DNA from: SZUA-370 sp034003955
GTDB taxonomy: Bacteria; Spirochaetota; Spirochaetia; Treponematales; UBA12059
DNA length: 25,167 nucleotides
Reading direction: 5' to 3'
NCBI GenBank assembly: GCA_034003955.1
Contig: JAVEXO010000044.1
Coordinates: forward strand, 1-25,167
Shown here one piece after another: positions 12,815 through 19,952 of the stretch; within the stretch, counting starts at the first letter, position 1, and each line of letters opens with the position of its first letter. The translations under genes were made by a program, and so were the position numbers. The notes beneath the pieces are model-generated. The model was not told the DNA's origin. It made no database searches and was given only the letters and a program-made list of their open reading frames with translations.

Positions 12815-12844
12815 TTGACAACGTGCTCGTCCTTATGGTACTGT
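12815..12844 (+). promoter_or_regulatory. Promoter of the M23 peptidase-bactofilin operon
   Basis: TTGACA (12815-12820) and TACTGT (12839-12844), 18 bp apart, are accompanied by an extended -10 TG at 12836-12837. Transcription would start near 12851, about 24 nt before the TTG start. The same pair of boxes at the same spacing precedes the PEBP gene. Confidence 0.55.
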
Positions 12845-12874
12845 ACCCTGATTTTCTTACACGGGAGGCCTGCG

Positions 12875-13906
12875 TTGGCGACGCTCAAGAAATATAAAGA
12901 TATTGAAAAGTCGTTCGCCAAGCGTATGGGGTTCGCGATCCGTAAGTTCTTCTCATCCTTAAAAGACAGTATCTCCCGTTTTATAAGAGCCGGCAGGCAG
13001 AAGATTACCATCATGCTCGTGCCGCACTCAGAGAAACGAATACTCAATCTGCAGATAAGTTTCTTCGGCTTGGCTGCCTTTGCCGCGCTTATCATAGGTG
13101 GCGTAGGCTTCTTAAGCTATTCTAGTGCCGACTATGGCGATGTTGTGGGTAAGCTGGCCGGCAAGACGAGTGCTCTCAAGGCGACTCAGGCCGATCTAGA
13201 CGCCATCCGGGACAGTACGGCCAGGCTGGTCAAGGCTACATCGTCATTTCAGGCCGCTTTAGATTCTACGCTGTCTACCATAGGCATAAAAGGGCAGAGC
13301 GATGCCGCTTCCCACGCCGATGGCGACCTGGCCGCCTTCTTCTCACCCTCTGAGATAGGCTCAGGCAGGCTACGCGAGACCGCGGAGATAGAGCGGGTGA
13401 CCGGCTACCTTGAACGGAGCGTAAAACCGCTCAACGAGTTGGGTGATACCATCGTGGCTCAGGGTGGCATACTCTCAGAGATACCCAATATTTGGCCTAT
13501 CAAAGGTGGGATAGGTCATGTGTCTATGTACTATGGCCAGAACGAGAACCCCATCTATGGTTCCTGGTACATCCATAAGGGCATAGACCTGTCAACCTTC
13601 CGTTCTGGTGACCCCATCCTGGCTACGGCCGACGGCAAGGTGGTTACCGTGGCCTACGATATAAGCCTCGGTAACTACGTCATAATAGAGCATAAGCACG
13701 GCTTCCTTACCAGATACGCCCATATGAGCGCATTCAAGGTACAGAAGGGCGCGGCCGTCAAGCAGGGTCAGATAATAGGCTACATTGGCAATACAGGTCT
13801 TTCTACCGGCCCGCATCTTCATTACGAGGTACACCTCGGTACGGAGACCATAGATCCGCTCAGGTTCCTCAATATTCGCACCGGCTCCGCCACGTTGACT
13901 CGATAG
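12875..13906 (+). CDS. Membrane-anchored M23-family peptidoglycan endopeptidase
   Basis: The 343-residue protein has a basic N-terminal tail, one transmembrane helix (about residues 61-82), a helical, probably coiled-coil periplasmic stretch (about 85-195) and a C-terminal M23/LytM domain. The zinc ligands are present: His234 and Asp238 in HKGID, and His316 in HLHYE (with His314), plus His283 in YAHMS. It should therefore be an active D,D- or D,L-endopeptidase shaping the cell wall. The start is taken as TTG at 12875, because GGGAGG lies 8 bp before it (12863-12868) and translation then begins with the conserved LKKYK tail. ATG 12927 is an alternative without a ribosome site. Two genes downstream encode bactofilin and YaaR; M23-bactofilin pairs are known from other bacteria to control cell shape. 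Confidence 0.9.
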   Translation: MATLKKYKDIEKSFAKRMGFAIRKFFSSLKDSISRFIRAGRQKITIMLVPHSEKRILNLQISFFGLAAFAALIIGGVGFLSYSSADYGDVVGKLAGKTSALKATQADLDAIRDSTARLVKATSSFQAALDSTLSTIGIKGQSDAASHADGDLAAFFSPSEIGSGRLRETAEIERVTGYLERSVKPLNELGDTIVAQGGILSEIPNIWPIKGGIGHVSMYYGQNENPIYGSWYIHKGIDLSTFRSGDPILATADGKVVTVAYDISLGNYVIIEHKHGFLTRYAHMSAFKVQKGAAVKQGQIIGYIGNTGLSTGPHLHYEVHLGTETIDPLRFLNIRTGSATLTR

Positions 13907-13929
13907 CTGCCGCCGGGTACGATAAGCCC

Positions 13930-14403
13930 ATGCCCGCCCCTAAAGATGTACTCGTAAATACCCTTCTCGGCCCCGACAGTTCCTTCCGTGGCGATCTTGT
14001 CGTGGACGGTTTCGTTCGCGTAGACGGCGATGTCAGAGGCTCTATACGCGCATCTGGAAAGATAGTCGTAAGCGAACGTTCGCGTTGTGATGCATCGCTT
14101 GTTGCCAGGTCCGCCGTCATAGGTGGCGTGGTACGAGGAGACGTCTGCGTATCGGAGCGTCTGACAATACTCGATGGCGGCGTCATAGTGGGCAATGTCT
14201 TTGCACCCAGGCTCGATGCGGGCGGTACTATCATCATCCATGGTGACATACAGGTGACAGGCCCCGGCGAGCGCATAGAAGAGGATATGCTAGCCTTCAT
14301 TCGCAAGCATGGTTCCAAGATAAGGCCATTCGGCTTCGAGGCTCCGGCCGATGAGCGGCGCGTGGATACGGTCGTCGCACATGGTAACGCATGGCCAAGA
14401 TAG
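13930..14403 (+). CDS. Bactofilin
   Basis: The 157-residue protein has the DUF583 bactofilin core: SSFRGDLVVDGFVRVDGDVR, then regular beta-helix turns such as GSIRASGKIVVSERS, GGVVRGDVCVSERL and GGTIIIHGDIQV. These proteins polymerise without nucleotide into cytosolic filaments that position cell-wall enzymes. The N-terminus (MPAPKDVLVNTLLGPDS) could contact the membrane, and the C-terminal tail (about residues 120-157) is charged and probably disordered. It follows the M23 peptidase gene by 23 bp and overlaps the YaaR gene by 13 bp, so it belongs to one operon with them. The ribosome site is poor (GATAAG). The likely partner is the M23 enzyme, by analogy with known pairs. Confidence 0.9.
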   Translation: MPAPKDVLVNTLLGPDSSFRGDLVVDGFVRVDGDVRGSIRASGKIVVSERSRCDASLVARSAVIGGVVRGDVCVSERLTILDGGVIVGNVFAPRLDAGGTIIIHGDIQVTGPGERIEEDMLAFIRKHGSKIRPFGFEAPADERRVDTVVAHGNAWPR

Positions 14404-14882
14404 TAGCCCCAGACAACCTGCTTGCGGGCCTCGTTCCTGGTTTGTCTGGGCACAAGACAGAGAAGAAGAAGGAGCCTGCCAAGGCGGGCATCTTCCGAAC
14501 TGCTCTCAAGGATGCTAAAGAGATAGACCTGACGCCTGCGGCCCAGGGTGTTCCCTTCTCTGAAGCCGCGGCCGCAGAGTTGCTTGATTCCGTCTACCAG
14601 GCGGGAGAAGATTTAAAACGCGAGCCAGACACGCACCATATAAAGGCCTACAAGGCGGCCGTGAGGAACTTCATTCACTATGTAGTCGACAGTGCCTATG
14701 ACATTGTTGAAAAGAGTTCCGGCGGCAATATACTAAAGAGGAAGAAATTTACAACCGTCGTCGTCATAGACGAACGGCTCGAGCGCCTCGCCGCGGAGAT
14801 TATGACGGCTCAGCGAGACAAGCTCGATATCCTGCGGCGCCTCGACGAGATCCATGGTCTCCTGGTGGACTTACTGCGCTAG
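14391..14882 (+). CDS. YaaR family protein (DUF327)
   Basis: The 163-residue, mostly helical protein matches DUF327/YaaR: a variable N-terminal 40 residues, then DLTPAAQGVPFSEAAAAELL, DSVYQAGEDLKREPDTHHIK and AYKAAVRNFIHYVVDSAYDI. It ends with a leucine-rich helical tail (LDEIHGLLVDLLR). The function is unknown; in Bacillus the gene lies close to the one for YaaT. Here it overlaps bactofilin by 13 bp and is 61 bp upstream of the RicT gene, which keeps the YaaR-YaaT pairing but without the holB gene found between them in Bacillus. No metal-binding residues are evident. Identification is confident; the role is not known. Confidence 0.85.
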   Translation: MAKIVAPDNLLAGLVPGLSGHKTEKKKEPAKAGIFRTALKDAKEIDLTPAAQGVPFSEAAAAELLDSVYQAGEDLKREPDTHHIKAYKAAVRNFIHYVVDSAYDIVEKSSGGNILKRKKFTTVVVIDERLERLAAEIMTAQRDKLDILRRLDEIHGLLVDLLR

Positions 14883-14943
14883 ACAGAACCAAGAACCAGA
14901 ACCGGCTTCCAAAGCATGGAGCCGGACTAGAGGAGAACAGAAG

Positions 14944-15879
14944 ATGCATGAAGATACAGCCTACGAACAGACCGACGAGGATCTGCGTCATCTAGAAGAC
15001 GATGCAGGCGATAGTCAGGCTGATGGGGAGCACTATGGGGAGCTGCCATCTCCGCTATACCGCCTCCGGGCAGATCCATACAACGAGTCATACTATGCTG
15101 CCTATGAGACGGAGCTGGAAAGCGGAGCCAGGGTCATAGCGCCAACTCGTTACGGTAAGGATATATGCACCGTACTTGGTATAGTAAAGGCTCCTGGTTT
15201 CGTTCGTGTAGACGATGTCGTCAAGATAGAGCGCTTGGCCAATGCCGAGGACGAGGCTAGAAGAACGGCCGACGAGGAGAAGGAGAAACAGGCCTACACC
15301 CTGTGCCAGGAGAAGATTAAGGCGCACAACCTGCCTATGAAGCTTGTCTTTGCCCACTACCTCTTCGATGAGCCAAAGGTGCTGTTCTTCTTCACGGCCG
15401 ATTCGCGTGTCGACTTCAGGAACCTGGTCAAGGACCTGGTCGCTGTCTTCAAGATGAGGATAGAACTGAGACAGATAGGGGTCCGTGACGAGGCTCGTGT
15501 CGTCGGTGGTTGCGGCGTCTGCGGACGTGTGCTTTGTTGCCATGGTGTTACAGACAAATTGGTGCCGGTGTCTATAAAGATGGCCAAGGATCAGAACCTG
15601 TCTCTTAACTCACTCAAGATTTCAGGACCATGTGGCAGACTCCTGTGCTGCCTGGCATACGAGTTTGGTTTCTACCGTGAAGCCCGCAAGACCATGCCAA
15701 GCGAGGGTGTACGTATTCCACATGATGGCACGGTGTTCAGGGTCATAGAGGTCAATGTGCCTGCAGGAAAGCTGCGCCTCGCAGGCGAGGATGGCAGGTA
15801 CATAGAGGCCATGGCCTCTCGTTTCTATCAGAAGGATGGGCGTTGGGCCATGATCGATGAGGAAAAGACAGAAGAATAA
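14944..15879 (+). CDS. ricT: PSP1-domain protein RicT/YaaT
   Basis: The 311-residue protein carries the PSP1 domain with the cysteine motifs GGCGVCGRVLCC (Cys190, 193, 198, 199) and GPCGRLLCCLAYE (Cys230, 235, 236), and the conserved SIKMAKDQNLSLN between them. In Bacillus RicT/YaaT forms an Fe-S-containing complex with RicA and RicF that stimulates RNase Y and affects development. RicA and RicF are not in this window. The N-terminal 45 residues are acidic and variable. AGGAG lies 8 bp before the ATG at 14944; the longer frame starts inside the YaaR gene and is rejected. It is the last gene before a strong terminator at 15909-15949. Confidence 0.88.
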   Translation: MHEDTAYEQTDEDLRHLEDDAGDSQADGEHYGELPSPLYRLRADPYNESYYAAYETELESGARVIAPTRYGKDICTVLGIVKAPGFVRVDDVVKIERLANAEDEARRTADEEKEKQAYTLCQEKIKAHNLPMKLVFAHYLFDEPKVLFFFTADSRVDFRNLVKDLVAVFKMRIELRQIGVRDEARVVGGCGVCGRVLCCHGVTDKLVPVSIKMAKDQNLSLNSLKISGPCGRLLCCLAYEFGFYREARKTMPSEGVRIPHDGTVFRVIEVNVPAGKLRLAGEDGRYIEAMASRFYQKDGRWAMIDEEKTEE

Positions 15880-15908
15880 AACGTACACGCAGTCTTGTTG
15901 CGTCATAC

Positions 15909-15949
15909 GCGGGCCTGGGTGCATGGCACCCCGGCCCGCGCTTTTTTTT
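15909..15949 (+). terminator. Strong intrinsic terminator of the M23-bactofilin-YaaR-RicT operon
   Basis: GCGGGCC (15909-15915) pairs with GGCCCGC (15933-15939), and GGGTGC with GCACCC, around an ATG loop with one internal mismatch (T/C). Eight T residues follow at 15942-15949. It ends transcription from the plus strand; the opposite strand lacks the T-run. Confidence 0.9.
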
Positions 15950-16973
15950 ATTCTGTGAAGTCGGCCAGCTCCAGTTCAAAGAGTATGAAGGAGTTAGGCG
16001 GTATGACGCCAGGCACGCCCTGGATGCCATACGCGTATTCCGGTGGAATGGCTACCAGTCTCTTCTCTCCCTTTTTCATTTCTGCCAGAACAATGTCCCA
16101 GCCGAGTATGACCTGGCCGGTACCCAGTTCTAGTTCCAAGGGTCCACCATGCAGTATGGACTGGTCAAAGACCTGCCCGCTAGGAAGCATGCCCTTGTAA
16201 TGTACATTGACCAGGTAGTATCGCCTGACGCCCGGGCCGGTACCTTCCTGCAGGGTCTTGCTCAAGATGCCGTCTGGCCTCAACTCCAGTCCTGGCCAGG
16301 CCGCCTGTATGGCCTCTACCGTATCTTTGCGAGCCGCTCGCGATCGTGCCTTGGAACCCTCGGCTGCCGGTCCGTAGTAGCGGTTCCAGGCCATCTGGTC
16401 TGTCTCGAAGGCCTTGGCAGCGCTTCCGAGGCGCAGTATCGTCACCTTGGTCATCACATCGCCGGCCGTCAGTTTAAGCACCGTATCCATGCCGTCTACG
16501 ACCCGTCCAAAGATGGTATATGAATCGTCCAGGGCTTCTGCGGCTTCGAGGCTTATGTAGAATTGGCTGCCGTTTGTATCTGGGCCGTGGTTGGCCATGG
16601 CGACTATTCCGGGCGAGTCGTGTCGCAAACTGGGATCAAACTCATCGGGAAAATTGTAGCCAGGGTCTCCTGTACCGTCACCCATGGGGTCTCCGGCCTG
16701 TACTACGAAGCCCGGTTCTACACGATGAAATGATAGACCGTCGTAAAAACGTTTGCCCTTGTAGCCTTCCAGGCTACCTTCGGCGAGCCCCACGAAATTG
16801 GCGACGGCCAAGGGAGTCTGCTCGTATGCCAATGAAATCGTTATGCTTCCCTTGACCGTGTCTATCTTGGCATAGAGGCCGTCGGGTAGTCGGGGATCTG
16901 CCTTGCACGACGAGACTGAGCATAGCAACATAATCGCAATCGCCAGTACGCTGCCGGTCTTTATTGATCGCAT
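15948..16973 (-). CDS. Lipoprotein with fused cyclophilin and FKBP peptidyl-prolyl isomerase domains
   Basis: The 341-residue protein opens with a lipoprotein signal ending SVSSC (Cys23). Residues about 33-183 are a cyclophilin: SFHRVEPGFVVQAGDPMGDG holds the conserved Phe-His-Arg, and MANHGPDTNGSQFYISL holds the Asn-Ser-Gln-Phe-Phe-like pocket. A linker rich in Ala and Arg follows. Residues about 253-341 are an FKBP: VHYKGMLPSGQVFDQS, ILGWDIVLAEMKKGEKRLV and IPPEYAYGI. Both domains fold proteins by prolyl isomerisation, here outside the cytoplasm on a lipid anchor. The ATG at 16973 has GGAGG 7 bp upstream and begins the signal peptide, so the longer frame is rejected. This cyclophilin-FKBP order (dual-family immunophilin, CFBP) has been reported in Treponema. 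The stop lies within the T-run of the opposing terminator. Confidence 0.9.
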   Translation of the reverse strand: MRSIKTGSVLAIAIMLLCSVSSCKADPRLPDGLYAKIDTVKGSITISLAYEQTPLAVANFVGLAEGSLEGYKGKRFYDGLSFHRVEPGFVVQAGDPMGDGTGDPGYNFPDEFDPSLRHDSPGIVAMANHGPDTNGSQFYISLEAAEALDDSYTIFGRVVDGMDTVLKLTAGDVMTKVTILRLGSAAKAFETDQMAWNRYYGPAAEGSKARSRAARKDTVEAIQAAWPGLELRPDGILSKTLQEGTGPGVRRYYLVNVHYKGMLPSGQVFDQSILHGGPLELELGTGQVILGWDIVLAEMKKGEKRLVAIPPEYAYGIQGVPGVIPPNSFILFELELADFTE

Positions 16974-17065
16974 GTTATAAACCTCCGGAATGATTGCATC
17001 GAGGCTACCATACACGATCATGGGTAGCAAGGATACTCTTCTCCATCGTACTGGCGTGACGGCAG

Positions 17066-17080
17066 ATACGGCCGTATAAT
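17066..17080 (+). promoter_or_regulatory. -10 element and palindrome before the dCMP deaminase gene
   Basis: A perfect -10 TATAAT lies at 17075-17080 and overlaps the perfect 12-bp palindrome ATACGGCCGTAT at 17066-17077. The -35 is weak (TGGCGT, 17052-17057). The palindrome is a candidate operator. Confidence 0.5.
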
Positions 17081-17098
17081 CCAGACGGAGGCTAAGCC

Positions 17099-17590
17099 AT
17101 GGCTGATGAACCGTACAAGAGACCAAGCTGGGACGAGTATTTCATGGAGGTATGCAGGTCCATAGCCAAGAGGGCCAGCTGTGACAGGGGCCGCTCAGGC
17201 TGTGTCATAGCCAGGGATAACCAGATACTGGCCACCGGCTATGTTGGCTCGCCTTCCGGCCTTCCTCATTGCGATGAATTGGGTCACCAGTTTAAGAAGA
17301 CCATCCATGACGATGGCTCGGTGACGACGCATTGCGTACGTAGCGTTCATGCAGAACAGAATGCCATTTGCCAGGCAGCGCGGCGCGGCATAGCCATAGG
17401 AGGCGCAAGCCTGTACTGCAAGATGACGCCATGCCGAGCCTGTGCGATGATGATAATAAACTGTGGCATCGTGAGGGTGGTATGCGAACGCAAGTACCAT
17501 GCGGGATCCGAGAGCGAGGAGATGTTCAGACAGGTTGGCATATCGCTTGAATATGTAGAGGACGAGGTGGAGCATTACGACAAGCAGTAA
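17099..17590 (+). CDS. dCMP deaminase (ComEB-like)
   Basis: The 163-residue protein has the zinc motifs of cytidine/deoxycytidylate deaminases: His84 and Glu86 in VHAEQNAI, and Cys112 and Cys115 in TPCRACAMMI. The N-terminal RPSWDEYFMEVCRSIAKRAS and the GYVGSPSGLPHCDE segment are typical of dCMP deaminases. The enzyme converts dCMP to dUMP in the cytosol, feeding thymidylate synthesis. GGAGG lies 9 bp before the ATG. The gene is followed after 49 bp by the YmdB-like and RseC-like genes. Substrate specificity is inferred from similarity; a role in DNA uptake, as named for ComEB, is not implied. Confidence 0.88.
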   Translation: MADEPYKRPSWDEYFMEVCRSIAKRASCDRGRSGCVIARDNQILATGYVGSPSGLPHCDELGHQFKKTIHDDGSVTTHCVRSVHAEQNAICQAARRGIAIGGASLYCKMTPCRACAMMIINCGIVRVVCERKYHAGSESEEMFRQVGISLEYVEDEVEHYDKQ

Positions 17591-17639
17591 TACAGGTCCG
17601 TAGCTTGATGAGCGCCCTTGTTTCCTGTACCTTGTAGGG

Positions 17640-18461
17640 GTGGGAATACGAATATTATACATAGGTGAGATAGTCGGACGCGTTGGCATCTTTTCTGTAA
17701 AAAAACTCTTGCCCCGGCTCAAGGCTGAGACTAAAGCAGACCTGGTGGTGGCCTGTGCCAACGGCGCTACCGGTGGCTCAGGCATAGGTAAGGCTCATTC
17801 TGTCTACTTGCGCAAGCTTGGTGTAGACGTGCTGACTACCGGCGAGGCTGCCTTCTTCAAGAAGGACATCGTAGAGGCTTTTCCAAAGACACCGTGGCTG
17901 TTGCGTCCGCTTAACTACCCGCCAGGGGTGCCTGGCCGTGGGTTTCGCTCATATCAGACGGCACAGGGTCCGGTTGTAGTCGTACAGTTACTGGGCCAGG
18001 CGGGTTTTACCCGTGTGCATCTTGAAAACCCATTCCATGTGCTCGATGCGGCTCTTCCTACCCTGAAGGAATTCTCTCAGACGGTGATCCTTGATTTCAG
18101 GGCGGCTACCACCGCTGAACGGCGGGCAATGATACGCTATGCCGATGGTCGTGTCGCTGCCGTGCTCGGCTCCTACGGACGAGCCTTGAGCGCAGATGCG
18201 GCAGTTTCCAGGGCCGGTACGGCATCCATGACCGACACCGGCAGGACGGGTAGCCTCATGTCTGTTGGAGGTATGGATGCAGAAACACGTATACGCGAGT
18301 ACCGTAGCGGCGTTCCTGTCTGGGCCAAGGATGCCGTCGACGCCCCTGAACTACAGGGTTGCGTCATCGCGTTGGATAGCGTTGGTCACGCCGTCTCCAT
18401 AGAGACCCTGCGTGTGCCGTGCAAGGAGGAGTTCCATGAAGGAACAGGGAATAGCGACTAA
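17640..18461 (+). CDS. YmdB/TIGR00282-like protein lacking the metal-binding residues
   Basis: The 273-residue protein follows the whole layout of YmdB-type 2',3'-cyclic nucleotide phosphodiesterases: MGIRILYIGEIVGRVG, LLPRLKAETKADLVVA, GIGKAHSVYLRKLGVDVLTTG, LDFRAATTAER and TDTGRTG. Yet the metal ligands are all changed. The first Asp of GDIVG is Glu10; the Glu-Asn of NGENA are Asn41 and Gly42; the Asn-His of GNHTWD are Glu69 and Ala70; the His of DFHAEAT is Arg154; the two His of GTHTHV are Tyr179 and Arg181. It is thus probably a pseudoenzyme or has a new role. The frame is intact and codon use normal, so it is not simply decaying. The start is GTG 17640 without a clear ribosome site. It overlaps the RseC-like gene by 26 bp. 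Confidence 0.8.
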   Translation: MGIRILYIGEIVGRVGIFSVKKLLPRLKAETKADLVVACANGATGGSGIGKAHSVYLRKLGVDVLTTGEAAFFKKDIVEAFPKTPWLLRPLNYPPGVPGRGFRSYQTAQGPVVVVQLLGQAGFTRVHLENPFHVLDAALPTLKEFSQTVILDFRAATTAERRAMIRYADGRVAAVLGSYGRALSADAAVSRAGTASMTDTGRTGSLMSVGGMDAETRIREYRSGVPVWAKDAVDAPELQGCVIALDSVGHAVSIETLRVPCKEEFHEGTGNSD

Positions 18462-18861
18462 GATTGATGGTCAGACCGTGACCGTACGCATAGGATCTAT
18501 TGGGAGCTGCGCCCATTGTGGTTCCCAGCACGATTGCTCAATAGTCGGCAAGGAACTGGAGGGTATAGCGGCCTCTGACCAGGATATAGGCCTCGGGGAT
18601 GTGGTGGAACTGACGGTAGGGGACTCAGCCAGGGCGGCCGGTGCACTCTGGCTACTCGCGGTGCCTCTCTTGCTCTTCTTCCTGGGCTACCTCGGCGCGG
18701 GTTCGCTGTGGCCACAATCAGGAGAGGGTATTCAGGCTCTGCTTGGTCTTTCAGGGCTTGCCTTGGGCCTCCTGTTTGCCGCAACCGTGGCACGTCGCGG
18801 CAGGATGTCAACGAGGCCACAGGTTACGCTTGTTGCCAAGGCCGGCCCTATACTGCTATAG
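18436..18861 (+). CDS. RseC/MucC-family membrane protein
   Basis: The 141-residue protein has a small N-terminal domain with three cysteines (Cys25, Cys28, Cys34 in GSCAHCGSQHDCS), a GDVVEL turn, two hydrophobic helices (about residues 72-94 and 101-122) and a basic tail. This matches the RseC/MucC family, whose members act in redox-linked membrane complexes (SoxR reduction with Rnf proteins) or in sigma-E control. Neither Rnf, SoxR nor sigma-E genes are in the window, so the partner is unknown. AAGGAGG lies 6 bp before the ATG at 18436, inside the YmdB-like gene, which suggests coupled expression. The cysteine cluster could bind a metal or Fe-S centre. Confidence 0.75.
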   Translation: MKEQGIATKIDGQTVTVRIGSIGSCAHCGSQHDCSIVGKELEGIAASDQDIGLGDVVELTVGDSARAAGALWLLAVPLLLFFLGYLGAGSLWPQSGEGIQALLGLSGLALGLLFAATVARRGRMSTRPQVTLVAKAGPILL

Positions 18862-18869
18862 CCTGAGTC

Positions 18870-19418
18870 TTAGAGAAGTACGGAAGCCTCTAGTTCCTTG
18901 GCCTTGGAGCCGCCACAGAGGGCCCTCACGATGGCTAGAGAAAATTCTCCTGCACAGCCTGCGGCCCTGGCCGTTATTATATCGCCATCGTCTACGACGC
19001 GTGTCTCCTCGAAGAGGCCCTCATCTACGTGGCTCTCCATGCCTGGATAGCAGGTGAACCGACGTTTTTTTAAGAGGCCGCATGCCTCGCCAAGCACCAG
19101 GGCCGGAGCCGCACAGATGGCGGCAATAAGCCTTCCCGTGGCGGCCTGCCGTTTGATGAAAGACACTGCCACGGTATCCTCTGCAATGGCCTTGGATCCG
19201 CCACCGCCGCCTGGAACCACGATGCAATCGAAGTCCTGGGAGTCTATGTCGTCGAGCACGGCGTCTGTCGTTATCGCTATATCGTGGCTACCCAGTATCT
19301 CTCTGGATCCCAAACCCGCTACAACAACATCGATGCCTGCCCTGCGAAGGTAGTCTATGGGTGTAATAGCCTCTACTTCTTCACATCCATTGGCCAGTAT
19401 AACGCAAGCCTTCTTCAT
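18870..19418 (-). CDS. DJ-1/PfpI family protein
   Basis: The 182-residue protein begins MKKACVILANGCEEVEAITP, with the conserved Glu near residue 14-15. The nucleophile Cys102 sits in the elbow IAAICAAPALVLG, and the VVPGGGGG loop precedes it. The C-terminal ITARAAGCAGEFSLAIVRAL is typical of the DJ-1/YajL branch. Reported activities in the family include redox sensing, chaperone action and deglycation, the last debated. AAGGAGG lies 5 bp before the ATG at 19418. It is convergent with the RseC-like gene and divergent from a small membrane protein gene. Confidence 0.85.
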   Translation of the reverse strand: MKKACVILANGCEEVEAITPIDYLRRAGIDVVVAGLGSREILGSHDIAITTDAVLDDIDSQDFDCIVVPGGGGGSKAIAEDTVAVSFIKRQAATGRLIAAICAAPALVLGEACGLLKKRRFTCYPGMESHVDEGLFEETRVVDDGDIITARAAGCAGEFSLAIVRALCGGSKAKELEASVLL

Positions 19419-19484
19419 ATAATCCTCCTTAACGGTTTTACCGGTACTCCCGGTGAATCATACGCTTCGCTGTGTGTATCAAGA

Positions 19485-19513
19485 TGGACAATAGCCTTGT
19501 GGAGGAGTATACT
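19485..19513 (+). promoter_or_regulatory. Promoter of the small membrane protein gene
   Basis: TGGACA (19485-19490) and TATACT (19508-19513) are 17 bp apart, a strong sigma-70-type match, with transcription starting near 19520 and a 35-nt leader. Confidence 0.65.
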
Positions 19514-19554
19514 ACCTGTCGATATCTCCCGATACACAAAAGGAGTCGATTACT

Positions 19555-19836
19555 ATGGAATCAAAGAACGGACTGATCAATTTTTCTCTTTTTATCCTGA
19601 TTTTCGTTTTTTCATTCGTCTTCTCGCTGGACGCCCTAACCGGTCCTAGTACCTTGTACGGCGTTTTAGCGCTCATTGGCTTCATTGCATGCCTTGGCGG
19701 ATCGCTTTTTAACGGTATGATCTCCAGGCGAGACGGCGAGGCATTAGCGCTATGGTACTTCTCCTATGCCATAATCGTCGGCATTGTAACCGTATGGTTT
19801 CTTACACGTTGCGGTACCGCCTTCGCTTGGTGGTAA
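19555..19836 (+). CDS. Small membrane protein with three predicted helices, unknown family
   Basis: The 93-residue product is not recognised. It has three hydrophobic stretches (about residues 8-30, 34-54 and 68-86), separated by short polar loops including SRRDGEA, and a C-terminal AFAWW. There is no signal cleavage site. AAGGAG lies 8 bp before the ATG, and a good promoter precedes it, followed by a strong terminator at 19859-19897, so it is a single-gene unit that is probably expressed. Its short length and lone, well-framed context make it a real gene rather than chance. The topology places the Arg-Arg loop probably on the cytoplasmic side. Confidence 0.7.
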   Translation: MESKNGLINFSLFILIFVFSFVFSLDALTGPSTLYGVLALIGFIACLGGSLFNGMISRRDGEALALWYFSYAIIVGIVTVWFLTRCGTAFAWW

Positions 19837-19858
19837 GCCTCACTTAGGCATAGTGTAT

Positions 19859-19897
19859 AAAAAACCGTCGATGGAATAGCCATCGACGGTTTTTTTT
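19859..19897. terminator. Bidirectional intrinsic terminator
   Basis: AAAAAACCGTCGATGG (19859-19874) pairs fully with CCATCGACGGTTTTTT (19880-19895) around AATAG, with T-runs on both strands. It serves the small membrane protein gene and the transketolase gene, which converge here. Confidence 0.95.
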
Positions 19898-19952
19898 ATC
19901 TGTATTGCGGGGCTAGCCAAGGTGTCTTTGCCAGTCCCGTGTACAGCTTGAA

